From the NCBI RefSeq assembly GCF_030253575.1, contig NC_080561.1, positions 7,267,001 through 7,331,000 on the forward strand: a stretch of DNA of 64,000 nt, given 5' to 3'. Numbering within the stretch: the first letter of the stretch is position 1; each line of letters starts with the position of its first letter. Below are positions 43,177 to 56,402 of the stretch, one piece after another. Origin of the DNA: Rhododendron vialii. Lineage: Eukaryota; Streptophyta; Magnoliopsida; Ericales; Ericaceae. Position numbers and translations under genes: made by a program. The notes under the pieces are model-generated. The model searched no databases. It worked only from the letters and a program-made list of their open reading frames with translations, and was not told where the DNA came from.

Positions 43177-44257
43177 TGACATATCTTTTGACTCATGTTA
43201 TGGAACATAAACCTGTATCAAACTCCCCTTTATATAATTAGCTACCGTATGACTTCAAAATATTGTATTTACATAAACACTGGTTCCAACAAATTACGCT
43301 CTTACAACACCACAACTTTTACCGCAGATAAACACATCTTCTCAATACCAGGCATGAGATACCTCGTGCTGGCACGAGCCGCTCTCCTAGTGAATGATTA
43401 AAGAGAGATTATAAGGGGGAAAAAAGTTTTATTCAAGTCGTTTTATTGGCTCATTGAGCCTACATAAACATGTGCCAAAATTCAAGGTAGAAAAGTTATT
43501 CAAAAGCAAAAATGTAGAAATATATTGATTATCCATAGTTTCATGGATCAAAGTTGTCTGACAATTCTAATAAATCAAACCAGATTATTGGGCATTGAAA
43601 TGGTTGACTGGTTCGATGTGATCAGTATGATTGCTGCGGGCCTCAATGTTGAGTACTAATACTTTCTCTAAAATCTTAATTTAGGGTACTACTATATTAT
43701 CAATATTTTTTATTTTATGTGGTCGGAAAAGAAATTTCCATAAGTCCAATTACAACGGTAAAAGAGGCAAACCAAACAAGATAGTATGAAAGAGTGTTTC
43801 ACATTTGACTCATACCAATTATCAAGTAAACCAAACTAAGCAGGGTCTTCGGTCCCAATCAATTAAGTCAGCTAAATGAATTCGCTTTTTCTTTTAAGTG
43901 ATGTCGAGGGTACCGTGTCTCATGATATCCGAGCAACTATATATCAAGTGCATGAAAGAAATTAAAAAAAAATGTAAAGATTTAGTACTTGACATCATGA
44001 ATATGATGTAAAATAATTGATAGGTTCAACATTGTTTTTTAGAATAAAAATATTAAGCATATTAATTTTTAAATCCAAACATACCATAACAAATTGGAAA
44101 ACAATTAAAATTTGTTGGTTCGGTTTAATTAGACAATTGGCTCAATTTGAGAGCCAATTTTGCTTTGCGAATTTTTTTTTTTACATCCCTGCGTGAAAAA
44201 GATGAAAAGTGCTAAAAGTAAGCCAGTGATCTGTTTTTCCTTATTTGATGGTTTATT

Positions 44258-44260
<3 letters not shown>

Positions 44261-44316
<56 letters not shown>
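44261..44316. repeat. (CT)n microsatellite
   Basis: About 28 uninterrupted CT units. It directly precedes the first copy of the large tandem duplication. Confidence 0.95.
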
Positions 44317-44317
<1 letters not shown>

Positions 44318-44320
<3 letters not shown>

Positions 44321-46880
44321 TTATTTTTGTTTTTATCCAAAAAAGAAATAGTTTGGATAATAATATTTACTTTTTAAATTTCTTGGCCGAGATGAATTAA
44401 TTATTTGCAAAAATTTTACATAAAATTAAAAAATACAAGTTCTCGTCTCAAGAAAGTAAGTAATCTCGAGGCTCAAAGGTCTGCGGTGATTATTAACATG
44501 TACTTAATAAATAAATAAAAGAAGAAGAAGCAGAGAATCCTAAAAGATCTGTTGTGGACTGCTTGAATTTAAAAGTTGACCTCAAAAGTCTGACAAGAAT
44601 CTAGCAATATTAATAACCAGAAATAAGGAAAAATGCATTGTATTCGGAATTCGGGAAAAAAACGAATATGGCTATGAGGTGGGACCGTGGGCCATTGAAA
44701 CGGGTTACCCAGAATGTCCACCCACCATTTCTCCTAAACAGAAAGAATAAGAAAAAAGATGTCCACCAATCCAAACCTCTTCGAATCCAACGATGGTGAC
44801 CTCATCGGATCGACAAATTATTTGGCGGTCTAGAAAAACCGACACGATATTGTCTTCCACAATAATACTATATATTTTGGTAGAGTCTTGTCATAAGTAT
44901 ATGAATTTCACGAGAAATGTGTAGTGGAAAATGTTATAAAACACACGTAAATCGTGACGATACTCCAAACCACTGAACAAATACTCCTTTCGGTTTTCCT
45001 TTCGGTTTACCGCCCGATAGGGCCCGCAAGTGGTGATCGAAGCAGAGTACCAAAGTATAACGTGCTCTCGGGAAAACGCACCAAAGTCTAGGGTTAATTA
45101 TGCTTACACCCTTGAATATTTTAGTCCTCTCACTTTAACCCATGAATAATTTTTGTTTCTTACGATCCTTTTAACTAAAGAATCCTTTGCGATTAACACA
45201 AGCGAGCAACTTCCGTCGATTTTTTGTAAACAAAATTACCCCGTGTAATAATTTTGAATTGCCATCCTCCCTAATTCCCAGCTCCATGTTTCCTTCTTTT
45301 AGTCTTTATTTTTTTTTACCTTAATGCTATGTCTTCTTCTAGCTCGTAACCTCCAATTCAAACTATTCATACAACGCACAAAGACATAGGAAAGGGAGGA
45401 AAGAGAGGCTATAACATAGATCATTCAAATGAAAATTTTAGACAATATTATTTCGAAGAATGAGTTTAAAACTGGAGAATTATCATTTAGCATCTTAATC
45501 TCATATAGAGAAAGGAAAAGAGTATCTTAATGGTATAATGGCTTTTTGTTTTCATGAGATTGTTAATTATGTTTTTTTCTTCTTATATTTGTTTTTATCC
45601 TAAATTTTTTGAGTTTGGATAATAATTTTTTACTTTTTCAATTTCTTTTATAGAGACAAACCAATAGTTCAAAAAAAAAAAAAATTGATACAAAACTAAC
45701 AAATACTCCGTATGAATTATCTTTTCAAGACAGTATAATCTCAAGGTTCAAGGGCCTGAGGTAATTATTAACATGTAAATAAATAAATAAATAAGAAGAA
45801 AAAGAGAATCCTAAAAGATCTCTTTGTGGACTGCTTGAATTTAAAAGTTAGACCTCAAAAGCCTGACAAGAATCTAGCAATATTAATAACCAGAAATAAG
45901 GAAAAATGCATTGTACTAATATGGCTATAAGGTGGGACCGTGGGCCATGGAAACGGGTTACCCTGAATGTCCACCATTTCTCCTATCCTATAAACAGAAA
46001 GAAGAAGAAAAAAGATGTCCACCAATCCGCACGATGGTGACCTCGTCGGACTGGAAAATTATTTTGCGGTCGACTGCAACGATATTATCTCCCACCATAA
46101 GTATATGGATTTCATGAAAAAGTCGTATAAAATACACGTAACAATGCACCAAATCACAAAACTAATAATTTAATGCAAAATTAACGAATGTGAAAAAAGG
46201 GTCCTGCAAACGGTGACCCAAGCAGAGTACCAAAGTATAACGTGTTCTCGGGAAAGCACACCCAACTCTAGGGTTAATAATGCTTACACCCTTGAAATAT
46301 ACGCACTTTTGGTTGTGATCAAAAGAGAGGAAAAAATAAAAAGAGAACGCACTAATAAGTCCAGGGTTAATTATGCTTACAACCTTGAAATATTTGAGTC
46401 CTCTCACTTTAACGTGTGAATAATTTTGTTTCTAGCGATAATCCTTCTAACTAAAGAATACTTTGCGATCAACACAAGTGAGCGACTTCCGTCCAATTTT
46501 TGTAAACAAAATTACCCCGCGTAACAATCTTGAATTGCCATCCTCTTTAGTACCCTCTGTATCGAATCACCATCTCTATTGTTGTTTTTCTTCTTTTAGT
46601 TGCTATTTTCTACCTTAACGCTCTATGTTCTTCTAACTCATAACTTCCAACTCAACCAATTCTTACAACTCCACAGCCACACACACAAAGATAGAGGAAA
46701 AGGGAGGAAAGAGAGGCTATAACATAGATCACTAAAATGAGAAATTTAGACAATATAATTTCCAAGAATAAGTATAAAAATAGAGGATTATAATTTAGCA
46801 TCTTAACCTGATGTAGAGAAAGGGAAAGAGTGTCTTAATGGTAATAATGACCTTTGTTTTCATAAGATAATTGAGGTTTG
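44318..46880. repeat. Tandem segmental duplication, about 1.26-1.3 kb per copy
   Basis: Copy 1 spans about 44318-45579 and copy 2 about 45580-46880, in the same orientation. Shared blocks in order include ttgtttttatcc, gagaatcctaaaagatct, ggactgcttgaatttaaaag, gacaagaatctagcaatatt, gtaccaaagtataacgtg, tctagggttaat, cacttccgtc-like gagcgacttccgtc, and aacaaaattaccccg. Copy 2 has small deletions and an internal repeat of the agggttaattatgcttaca block (46272 and 46363). No long open frame. Confidence 0.85.
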
Positions 46881-47396
46881 AAGCACAAATTTTTCATGTT
46901 GTAATGACTATTGGTTGGTAAATACCTGAATTCTTACTTGGGTATTTACTAGTGAAAATACGTAGAGAACGACTTTGGAAACTAAGCTCTCTCTTTTTAT
47001 ATGTGTCTATACGGCGGGGGTACAAACAATGAATATTGATTTTTTAGTTACATTGATTTGGTTACTATCAGTGTTTTCGTATATATTCTTTTGGGTTATG
47101 ATTGCAAGGAATGAGTTACATTATGAAATTTATTGTGTCTTTAGAAACAAGGGGTTGGGTTAGGGAGTTTTATAGGGGTGGTGAGAGGCTTTTAGGATGA
47201 AGGTTAAATTTCAATATTTTCTAAAATAGAGATTGAGACAATGAATATGGAAGAAAGTATTCGTGGGATAAGTTTGTTACCAAATAAGATATCACTTGGT
47301 TTCACTACTCATTGTTTGTATTCACTGATGTCATAATGCGACATGTGAAAACTTCTATATGCGACATGTGAAAACTTCTATAACATGATATTGGAA

Positions 47397-47624
47397 GGGA
47401 CTCGGGGGTGCTGTAGTGCACCTACAACACCCCCTACATTACACCGTATATTGCAATGGATTTGGTTGTCTATCTAAGCAATAGATGACTTGGATTTTAA
47501 TCTAAATAATGGACAACTAAGATTGTAGGACCTCAAATTATATTCAAGCTGTAGCCGTTCGAGCAGAGATTGACGGCCGGATCGACTGCACTACACAATG
47601 TAGTGCAGCAGCACCCCTCTTCCC
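47397..47624. mobile_element. Small MITE with gggactc-type ends
   Basis: The left end gggactcgggggtgctg and the complement of the right end, gggaagaggggtgctgctg, form imperfect terminal inverted repeats with TGCAC just inside. The termini resemble those of the foldback element at 3931-4310, so the two may belong to one family. Length 228 bp, no coding sequence. Confidence 0.6.
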
Positions 47625-48112
47625 ACTGGAAGTGCATGAGCTCCGCATAAAATTGCCAAGATAGCGAATCAAATAGACGGCAGTTAATGATTGGCCTAAA
47701 AAGAGAGTAAAATGTCCTTGCAGGAGAAGTATGGAAACATCACTTATCTGGAGCCAAATTTGGGAAAACACTAATTGAAGGGGTAAAGTGTAGTTCATCC
47801 TTTATTTGAAAAATCAGATTAATATTGCTTCGCCTTCTCTACTATTCTCCCGATACGACACCGCCACCATAGACCTCCGTGTGTTACCCTTCAACCAAAA
47901 GACAACGGAGGACAGGTCGATCAAGCCAATACAGATCTTCCACCACAAGGACAGCTGGGTAATTTTCCATTTACTCGAGAAGAACTTGGAGTGTTTTTTT
48001 TTTTGGGCTTTTGGCAGATTTGCTTTAGTTGGAAGCATCCTGTTCTTGGGTTGATTTTGTTTTCCGTGAATTGGGTAGTGAAGACTGAAGAGTAGTAGTT
48101 CTAGACTTGCAG

Positions 48113-49110
48113 ATGGGTTTCTTCAGTACTTTACTTGGGTTCACCGGATTTGGAGTTGGGGTTTCTGCTGGTCTCACCATTGGGTATTTCTGCTTCATCT
48201 ACTTCCAGCCCAACGATGTGAAGGTCTATTTCATTACCCTCCTCTGTGTATTTTTAGTTCATGTACCGGTAGATTGCTTTACTTTGCATTTCTGAATGTA
48301 TATCTTTATCCGTGTCGGACACAGATTTGTACCTAGCTGGGCCCGAACCACTTGTTTTTTTCACATGGATGTAAAAAATAGATAGAGGCAAGATTATTTT
48401 TTTTTTTTAAGGGTGTGGTATATCTATATATTGTTACTTGCTAGGTTGGGGGAGAGAAAATTGTGTATTTAGTTCATAAAATTGTTGTGGGGGTACATTG
48501 ATATTGAAAATTGTGTTTTTAGTTCGTATATGGGTAGATTTCTTTGTTTTGCATTTCCGAATGTATATCGTTATCAGTGTTGGATGTAGATTTGTACTTA
48601 ACTGGGGCCCGAACCACATGTATTTTAGCACGGACGACAAAACAGATTGTATAAGTATATATTGCTACTTGCTATTTTTTGGGGAGGGAAAACCGGGGGT
48701 ACATATATAGCTGCGGTTTAATATTCTTCGTGCGACCAAAAAAAAAAAAGGTCCATAAGTTGAAATTTTAGGATTTTTTTTTTCACACGTATATAGGAAT
48801 TTTCTTGATTTTTTTAATCCAATGGACATGCAGGGGCTATTCCGTTAGGACTTTTCTAGAAAAATCTCTAAAAGTAGTATAATTGTTGGGAGTATTTGGA
48901 GTTGTGCCAGGCTGCCGGGCACCCCCTTTTGTTCACCTCTGATCAGTATTGTTGTTTTACTTTGACTGTGTAAAGCGGATATCAGATTTATGTTCTACTA
49001 TAGAGTTGATCATATGTAATATAAGGCACCTTTTTAGATAGAGTTGATCATATGCAATATAAGGCACCTTTTTAGATGGATTTTGGAAATTTTTAAATTT
49101 TTAAAATTTT

Positions 49111-49141
<31 letters not shown>

Positions 49142-52100
49142 GGTGTGGGGGGGTTGGATATTTGACATAGCAGTGTAAGTTTCAGATTTATGTTATGTAT
49201 CCGGTTGTTGGACTTGGAGATGAGTGTCAGCTTATTTTAAAGCATGTTCAACTTTGACTTGTTTGTTTTTAATCACCTTTGGTTGAATATTTATTGGGTT
49301 TGACTATTTGTTTGGTCAGGACCCTGCGATTCGCCCATTGATTGAACAAGACTCGGTTACTTTGCAGAGGCTACTTCCTGAGATACCCCTTTGGGTGAAA
49401 AATCCAGATTATGATCGTGTACGTTGTTAACATACCTACTAGACTGTTGTTATTTGAAGTCGTTGCTTGCATTGGGTCTTGACAGTTTTTTATTTGTTTT
49501 TCTTTTTTTGTGAAGATTGATTGGCTAAACAAGTTTATTGAATATATGTGGCCTGTTCTGGACAAGGTACTTTTCTGGGTCTAATGATGTTTGACTTGTA
49601 GCTATGACAATAGCTTTGTTTAACAATTCTGATTATACTTTTTTGTTGCTTTTTTTCCCACAGGCCATTTGCAAGACTGCCGAGAATATTGCAAAACCCA
49701 TCATTGCTGAGCAAATTCCAAAGTATAAGATTGAATCAGCTGAATTTCAGAAATTAACTCTGGGATGTCTTCCCCCTACTTTCCAAGGTTGGCGAGATAG
49801 ATGCACCTTGTTTGTTGTTCGTTTTGTTTTTGTATATTAATGCTCAATGATTGTTCTAGAGATTAATAAACTCTACATTTAGAATTTGGTCTTAGACTCT
49901 TAGATATTATTGTTTGCGTAAAATAAGTAGACCACTTTCCATAGCATTTGCATGTGCTGATAGCCTGATACCATTCGCCTTTGGGTTTGCTTTAGTACAG
50001 AAGATGTTATGAGAAGTGATTTCATTTTCTTCAGAAATACTGGATCTGAAAACCCCAATAGTTTGAAACCATCCATATGTTAAAAATAAACGGTACAACA
50101 AAGTGACTAGTTGAAAATACATAGAACAGAAGAATTCCCTGTTGGCAACTTGGCAAAGCCACAAGATGCTCATGTATAAGGAGGAGTATACCAAAGGGCT
50201 ACTATCTATCTTAGATGATGGGAACCTCAAACAAAATGAGTTCGCAGATTAGTGTGGAAACATTTTACTCGTTATGGGAAAATAGTAAATGAGTCTCCAA
50301 TGGTCCCCTTGCTGGGAGTACCCAATTCGCTCAGAAAATCGACGAGAAGGCTGTCTTTGTGCCTCTCTTTCAAAATCTCAGTAGGGAGTTTTGGTTTTGC
50401 AATATTATAGAAGCTATGTTTGTCAAAAAATTGATGTGAGTGTGTCTCAGGTGTACGACTTGTATTTTTGTAGCTCATGACTATGTCTGGAACGGGCAAT
50501 TATGGGTTTTTGAACTATATATGATGGGGTGGTTGTACACTTCTTCAACATTTTAGCACGGTTCTCTTCAGCCTATGCTTCACACTCAACTAAAGGAACT
50601 TATAGAGTTGTTTGATTTATTCCCCTGGAAACGCAATCTTGGTTCCCCAAAATAACATACCAATGTGCAGTCAAAAGACTCAAACTCTCTCTCAAAAAAA
50701 ATTGGGTACAGATTGTGGCTGCACAGATGGTGCATGGACTGGGGCCACTTCGGAATCTTACTCATATAATCCAAGTCGACATCAATTTTAAAATAATTGT
50801 TTAATTTGCCCCGTAAAAAATTAGCTCAATTGGATAAATGGAAGTGGTTGATCCAATTGTCTAACTTTCCGAAAAAATTCTTCCAGATTCAAGATCCTGG
50901 AAACTGAATGAAAAATTGGATCAAGTACTTATAGTTATCCGATTGAGCTAATTTTTACCAGGCCACTTGAAAGATTATTTTAAATTTAATGAACGGCTTC
51001 CATTATTTTTGTAGGACCCTAAAGTGAGTCCCACACACCGTATGTGCACCCACTATCTGTGCACATTATCTCTTCTTGTTGACCAAATTACAGGAAAACA
51101 AGGTTATTTCATGCCGTCAGATCAATAAAGAAGAGGGGGGAAAACGAAATGGGGTTTTCAGAACCCATAAACGGACACAGTCATAGATTAGTTTCTTATT
51201 TATGGCGGGGTTGATTGATGAGGTCAGATAATGGTTTAGCAGGCTTTAGCCTTTAAAAGTTGGTCTTTTTACGCACATGCTTTATGGTACATGGACTCTC
51301 CTAAATTTGTTTAGTAGCTGTGTACAATTGTTTCTTGACATCTTGTGTTAGGATATGACTCAATGAGATATGTGCCAACATGTCTTGCTGGTCATACGTC
51401 CAACAAGTACGTTGAAGTAGACTAGAGTTTACCACTCAACTGTCCAGTGACTCTCATTGTATGCATAAAAAACTCCATTTCAGCTTGTAAACACCATATT
51501 ACCCTAAATAAATAACACATGCCGTATGGAATTTTAGAAATAGTAAATGTTTCTGTGTCCTGGTGTCCTTGGGCAAGAGAATTAAATGAATATCACAGAG
51601 ACATAACAGCACCAGACACCGTTAAATGAGTCCATCTAAAGTTGCACCTGCTCTATCATCTATCAGCATCATTGTGTCGTCCACAAAATTAGCAGATGTT
51701 TACCTCCAGGGAAACTTAGATCTAAGCTCTGAGAGGTTTCCATTCCACATTGACCTTGATCCTTAACAGTTAAATGTGTATCATAGAAAGCACCATAGTG
51801 GTGTTTTTTCTCAGCTTCTAATCTATCCTCATTTCTTTTCTATTTTTTTGGTAGCTTATCCACATCCTTCAGTTGTTCTCGAAAAGGATGAGGTCCTATA
51901 TGACAACATCTGTTTAGTTAATTACTTTGGTGGTTATTTAGAATGTGATTTGTAGATCATATGCATGGATAACTGTGGCACTAATATTTCTCTGAATCTA
52001 ATTCTTGTTAGGTATGAAAGTCTACGTCACTGATGAGAAGGAGTTGATTATGGAACCATCTTTGAAATGGGCAGGAAATCCGAATGTTGTCCTTGTTCTC

Positions 52101-55100
52101 AAAGCATTTGGCTTGAAAGCAAGCATTCAGGTGTTTTTCTAATGCTTTAAGGAAAATAGTTCAGCCTCCATTGCACGCTGAAATGCACATACAGCTATAT
52201 TCATTGGCATTTCTGGGTAGTGAATGCATCTTTTTTTGGCGAATTTCAGGTGGTGGATTTGCAAATATTTGCTGCGCCACGTATAACCCTAAAGCCATTG
52301 GTTCCAAGCTTTCCTTGTTTTGCCAAAATTCAAGTCTCTCTCATGGAAAAGGTTTGTGCTCCTGTAAGGCTTGTCACTAGTTTTGTTTTAATGGTGACTT
52401 TAGTGCTTGAGGAGTGTAAGCATGTTGAGGAGTTGCTTTTCCACAGTAATGAGGCTCTGACATTCTAATCATAGCCAAGAAAGTAAACGGAACATTCAAT
52501 TTCCAAAACTTAAGTGCTTTAGCTTGATGTATACTGATCATTCAGTTTTTCCATTTTCCCTCACATGCAATGTGAATGCCGAAGAACTTTCAATTTAGTC
52601 TCGGATCCATAAAAAATTAAAATTGGATTAGAAATCTACTCAGTCACTGGATCACTGGAGTCTTAAGGTTAAGGGGTTCAGCCACTACATGTTTTCACTT
52701 TTGACTTCTTAGACATCAAAATTATCTTTGTATGGCTTGGTTTACATTACATGTCTTTGCCTTCCAGCCACACGTGGACTTTGGACTCAAGCTTTTTGGG
52801 GCTGATCTTATGTCAATTCCTGGTCTGTACAGGTTCGTTCAGGTACAATTACTAACAATCAATTTGATTCTATTTGTATTCTCCCCCGCCATCTCTCTCA
52901 TGCACATCACAAATTGTATTCTTCTGGATTTAAGGAGGTGGTATGTACTATATAGTGCTTTCTTGAGTTCAGCTGAGCCCTTAATGTCTTCTAGGAAGTG
53001 GTGTGGTGTTTAGGAACATATTTGTTCCCAGATATGAATATAATAACATATGTCAGTTTGGTTTCATTTCTACACAGCATTATGTGAAGTCTTCAGTAAA
53101 GTTTTTCTTGCTGCGTGAGAGTGCTTACGTTCTTGTGTATTTCTTTATTTTCTGCCTTCTGGTATAAAGAATGAGTATTTCTCCCAATTCTCTCTCTTTC
53201 TCTTCCAATCTCATAACTTCAAACCCACAATTCCCTATGAGATTGTTTTCATTACTTTGATAGTCTACTCTTTCCTTTTCTGTTTCCTTTTTTATATGAA
53301 GGGAATATGACATTTTTCTTTCTATGACATCTTTCTTTCCACGTGAACTAGACAAGGCTATCTGATATTTAATGCTTGATTGCAAATGTCACTTTCTGAA
53401 AAGCAAAAACATTTGATAGTCAGAGTTGTGATGGTCTGCTTTGCAAGATGGGTTTAAAAATCCCTTGGAAGCAGTTAATCAGTTATGTACTGGTGAAAAA
53501 TGCACAGGTTGGTTTAGAAATTTGTTATTTTGATGCTAAAAATGGAGATTCTTTTTATCCCACATGCCCAGCAGCCTACCGATGGTGACATTTTTTTACC
53601 TGCTCTGAGAATTAAGGGGAGATTGTAATACTCCTTTTATTGCCTTCAGAGGGAAACGTTGTCCTTTTCTACTCTGAGTTTATCTGCATTCAATTCTTCA
53701 GAGTTTAAAAAAATCCTAAACAGCTTTATGTCTGCAGGAGCTTATCAAAGACCAGGTTGCCAGCATGTATCTGTGGCCAAGAACCCTTGAAGTACCAATC
53801 ATGGATCCAACAAAGTGAGTTCCTTTTCAAACATTCATATTTTTACTCATCGATGTGGATGTCAGACATAATGTTTTTCAACGTGATAATCGCTTTGAAT
53901 TTGCAGAGCCATGAAGAGGCCTGTAGGAATTCTCCATGTGAAGGTTCTGAAGGCTATGAATCTTAGAAAGAAAGATCTGCTGGGTGCATCAGACCCTTAT
54001 GTAAAAGTAAAGCTCACCGAGGATAAGCTTGCATCAAAGAAAACTAAGGTGAAGCAGAGGAATCTGAACCCTGAATGGAACGAGGAATTTAATCTGGTTG
54101 TTAAAGATCCAGAAACCCAAGCTTTAGAACTTCAAGTTTTTGATTGGGAGCAGGTATGTACATAGAATTTGAGTCAGAAATTGCACAAACTTTTTGAGGT
54201 TTTTTATTTTATTTTTTTGTGCGTGTTTTAGTAAAAAGTATGAAGAAAAGTTTATTTTTTTCCCCTTTTGATGCTCTCTCAAGCTGTTTATCCCTCATTC
54301 TAGGTTGGCAAGCATGACAAAATGGGTATGAATGTTGTCCCTTTGAAAGAACTTCCCCCAGATGAGCCAAAAGTTGTGACTCTTGATCTCTTGAAGAATA
54401 TGGATCCCAATGATGTCCAAAATGAAAAGTCACGTGGAAAGCTGGTCGTGGAATTGACATACAAACCTTTCAAGGAAGAGGATATTCCAAAAGAGTTCGA
54501 TGAGTCAGGTACTGTTGAAAAGGCTCCAGAAGGGACACCTGCTAGTGGAGGCATGCTTGTGGTTATAGTTCATGAAGCACAAGATGTCGAAGGAAAGCAT
54601 CACACCAATCCGTATGTACGCATCCTTTTTAGAGGAGAAGAGAAAAAAACTAAGGTATCTTGGATAACTAGATTCTGTCCAATTTTGTGTTTTCTTTCCT
54701 GTTTGAAAGTCCCAAGTCACATAATACCCCTCATCTTTTCAAAAATTACAAGGCAATCAATCTTTCTATTGATAATAAAATAACTCAAAAGTATTATATT
54801 AAGAAAAAACAAAAAAAAGGAAGAAAGAAAAGAAAATGAACTCTACAATTACACTGGTAGAATAGTTTATTCAATTCTTCTTTCTGGACAACTTGTGAAA
54901 CTTTTGTTGCCTCCTTTTTCAATTACATCCTTTTTTTTTTTGAACGCTGTAATTACATCCAATTTAGTATACAAGAGTTGCAGATTGAACAATCTTTGAA
55001 TTGCATGCCTTGGGTGATTTGCTCTTATGTTGAGTGATTTAACTTGAAATAAGGGACTAGTTATGTTGATAAGGGATTTAATCTGCATGCCTTGAGTTCC

Positions 55101-56287
55101 ATCGAAATGATGGACTAGTTATGTTGATAAGGGATTGGGTAACGTTAGATGCCGTTAATGTGGCCCTCACAAGATTCTCACTTCTCATCTTTCATTTGAA
55201 CAGTATGTAAAGAAGAATAGAGATCCAAGATGGGAGGAAGAATTTCATTTCATGCTTGATGAGCCTCCCACTAATGATAAGCTTCATGCGGAAGTACAAA
55301 GTGTTTCTTCAAAGATTGGCTTATTACATCCCAAGGTACAGATTGCATTCTTTTCCTCCATCTACTGTACTTGCAATATACTTGTACAAACAAATCTTTA
55401 GCTGTAGAGAAACGAAAGTGAGAGTATGCAAGTGCTCTTGGAAGTGATAGCTATGTGAGAATTCGTGGAGCACATTTTGACACCTCATCTTGCTTCATTG
55501 CTTGAAATTATCATGAAATTTGGGTGAAGTACGGAAAGATCTATTTTATTAGAGGGGGGCAAATTTCTGGGATAACAAGCTTTGCGTTGTTGTGTAGGGA
55601 ACAAACTGAATGACTCTGCACATTACTGGTGTTTAGGAACTATTCCAGAAGAAGTCGATTTTCTTTATTTCAGGAATTGACTTCACTTGCTGAGCAAAGT
55701 TCTAACCTTTTCTTTTCTGCATTACGCCTTTTGGTTATGTCACACATCTTGTGGAACTATTTTCGCGGATATACTCTACCATGATACGTACTGGGCAGAT
55801 TGACACGTAGGTTGACATGTTTTTTCCTAACATAATATTCATGTCCACAAATTGAAAGGTCCATGCTCTAGAATTTTGTGAAGTTGTGAAGAAAGGAAAT
55901 CTGATCTGGTTTTCCCAATGATGTACTCGATGGATGACGGATGACCTGAAGGTTAAACTACGCTTTGTGTTTCTTTGGTGGTTGGTAGGCATGGTTGTTT
56001 CCAAGAACTGGTGCAATGACAGTGTCCTCCACCTTAAAAGGATACCCCATTATATCCGCATGGAAAATTTTACGAGTCCATATCAAGTTATTATGTAGTA
56101 TTTTCCTGCATTGGTTTGACTGATTAACTCATATACATTCTCTCTCCCGGACCAGGAAAGTTTGGGCTATGTGGATATCAATCTGTCAGATGTTGTTAAC
56201 AACAAAAGGATCAACGAGAAGTACCATCTCATAGATTCAAAGAACGGACGGATCCAAATTGAACTGCAATGGAGGACTTCTTCTTAA
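48113..56287 (+). CDS. SYT1: Synaptotagmin (SMP plus two C2 domains), SYT1-like
   Basis: Plant synaptotagmins are ER-anchored tethers at ER-plasma membrane contact sites that bind lipids and calcium and aid membrane repair and stress tolerance. Twelve exons: 48113-48223, 49320-49418, 49516-49566, 49664-49787, 52012-52130, 52250-52351, 52768-52842, 53738-53814, 53907-54153, 54304-54654, 55204-55335, 56156-56287. They join in phase to 539 aa (Arabidopsis SYT1 541). An N-terminal membrane segment (about 4-30) follows MGFFST; the SMP domain lies at about 70-250 (PEIPLWVKNPD, CLPPTFQGMKVY, PHVDFGLKL); C2A from about 257 has LRKKDLLGASDPYVKV with calcium-type Asp; C2B from about 417 has GGMLVVIVHEAQDVEG. 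The ATG directly follows TTGCAG, so a 5' UTR intron ending at 48112 is possible. SYT1 and SYT2 are not separated with certainty. Confidence 0.97.
48246..48695. repeat. Direct duplication in SYT intron 1, offset about 265 bp
   Basis: The segment from 48246 (gtatttttagttc, gtagattgcttta, gatttgtacctagctggg, cccgaaccac) recurs from about 48511 with roughly 15-20 percent changes by eye. The end block atattgttacttgctag is also repeated. Confidence 0.75.
49004..49073. repeat. About 35-bp tandem duplication in SYT intron 1
   Basis: Two side-by-side copies of agagttgatcatatgyaata followed by taaggcacctttttagat. They differ at one position. Confidence 0.85.
49121..49143. repeat. G homopolymer in SYT intron 1
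   Basis: A run of 23 G follows a T run directly. The exact length may be unreliable in the assembly. Confidence 0.8.
50783..50989. mobile_element. MITE with about 53-bp terminal inverted repeats in SYT intron 4
   Basis: The inner part of the ends, aaaaattagctcaattggat on the left and aaaaattagctcaatcggat when the right end is complemented, is nearly exact. Similarity continues outward through taaaataat-type blocks for about 53 bp. The middle is only about 100 bp. The SYT intron runs 49788-52011, so no exon is affected. Confidence 0.75.
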
Positions 56288-56342
56288 CCCTATGCATTGT
56301 TTTCGTTTTTCTGGAGTGTCGCTTGGCGATTGGGATAGACAT

Positions 56343-56346
<4 letters not shown>

Positions 56347-56400
<54 letters not shown>
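56347..56400 (+). repeat. (AG)n microsatellite in the SYT 3' UTR
   Basis: About 27 AG units lie 60 nt after the SYT stop codon, so they are likely part of the mature transcript. Confidence 0.9.

Positions 56401-56402
<2 letters not shown>

Larger units (their letters stand above)
43177..48112. other. Gene-poor spacer before the synaptotagmin gene
   Basis: AT-rich DNA with a CT microsatellite (44261-44316), a tandem duplication of about 1.3 kb, a small MITE (47397-47624), and the synaptotagmin promoter and leader. No coding region is supported; open frames inside the duplicated copies are short and not conserved between them. Confidence 0.55.
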
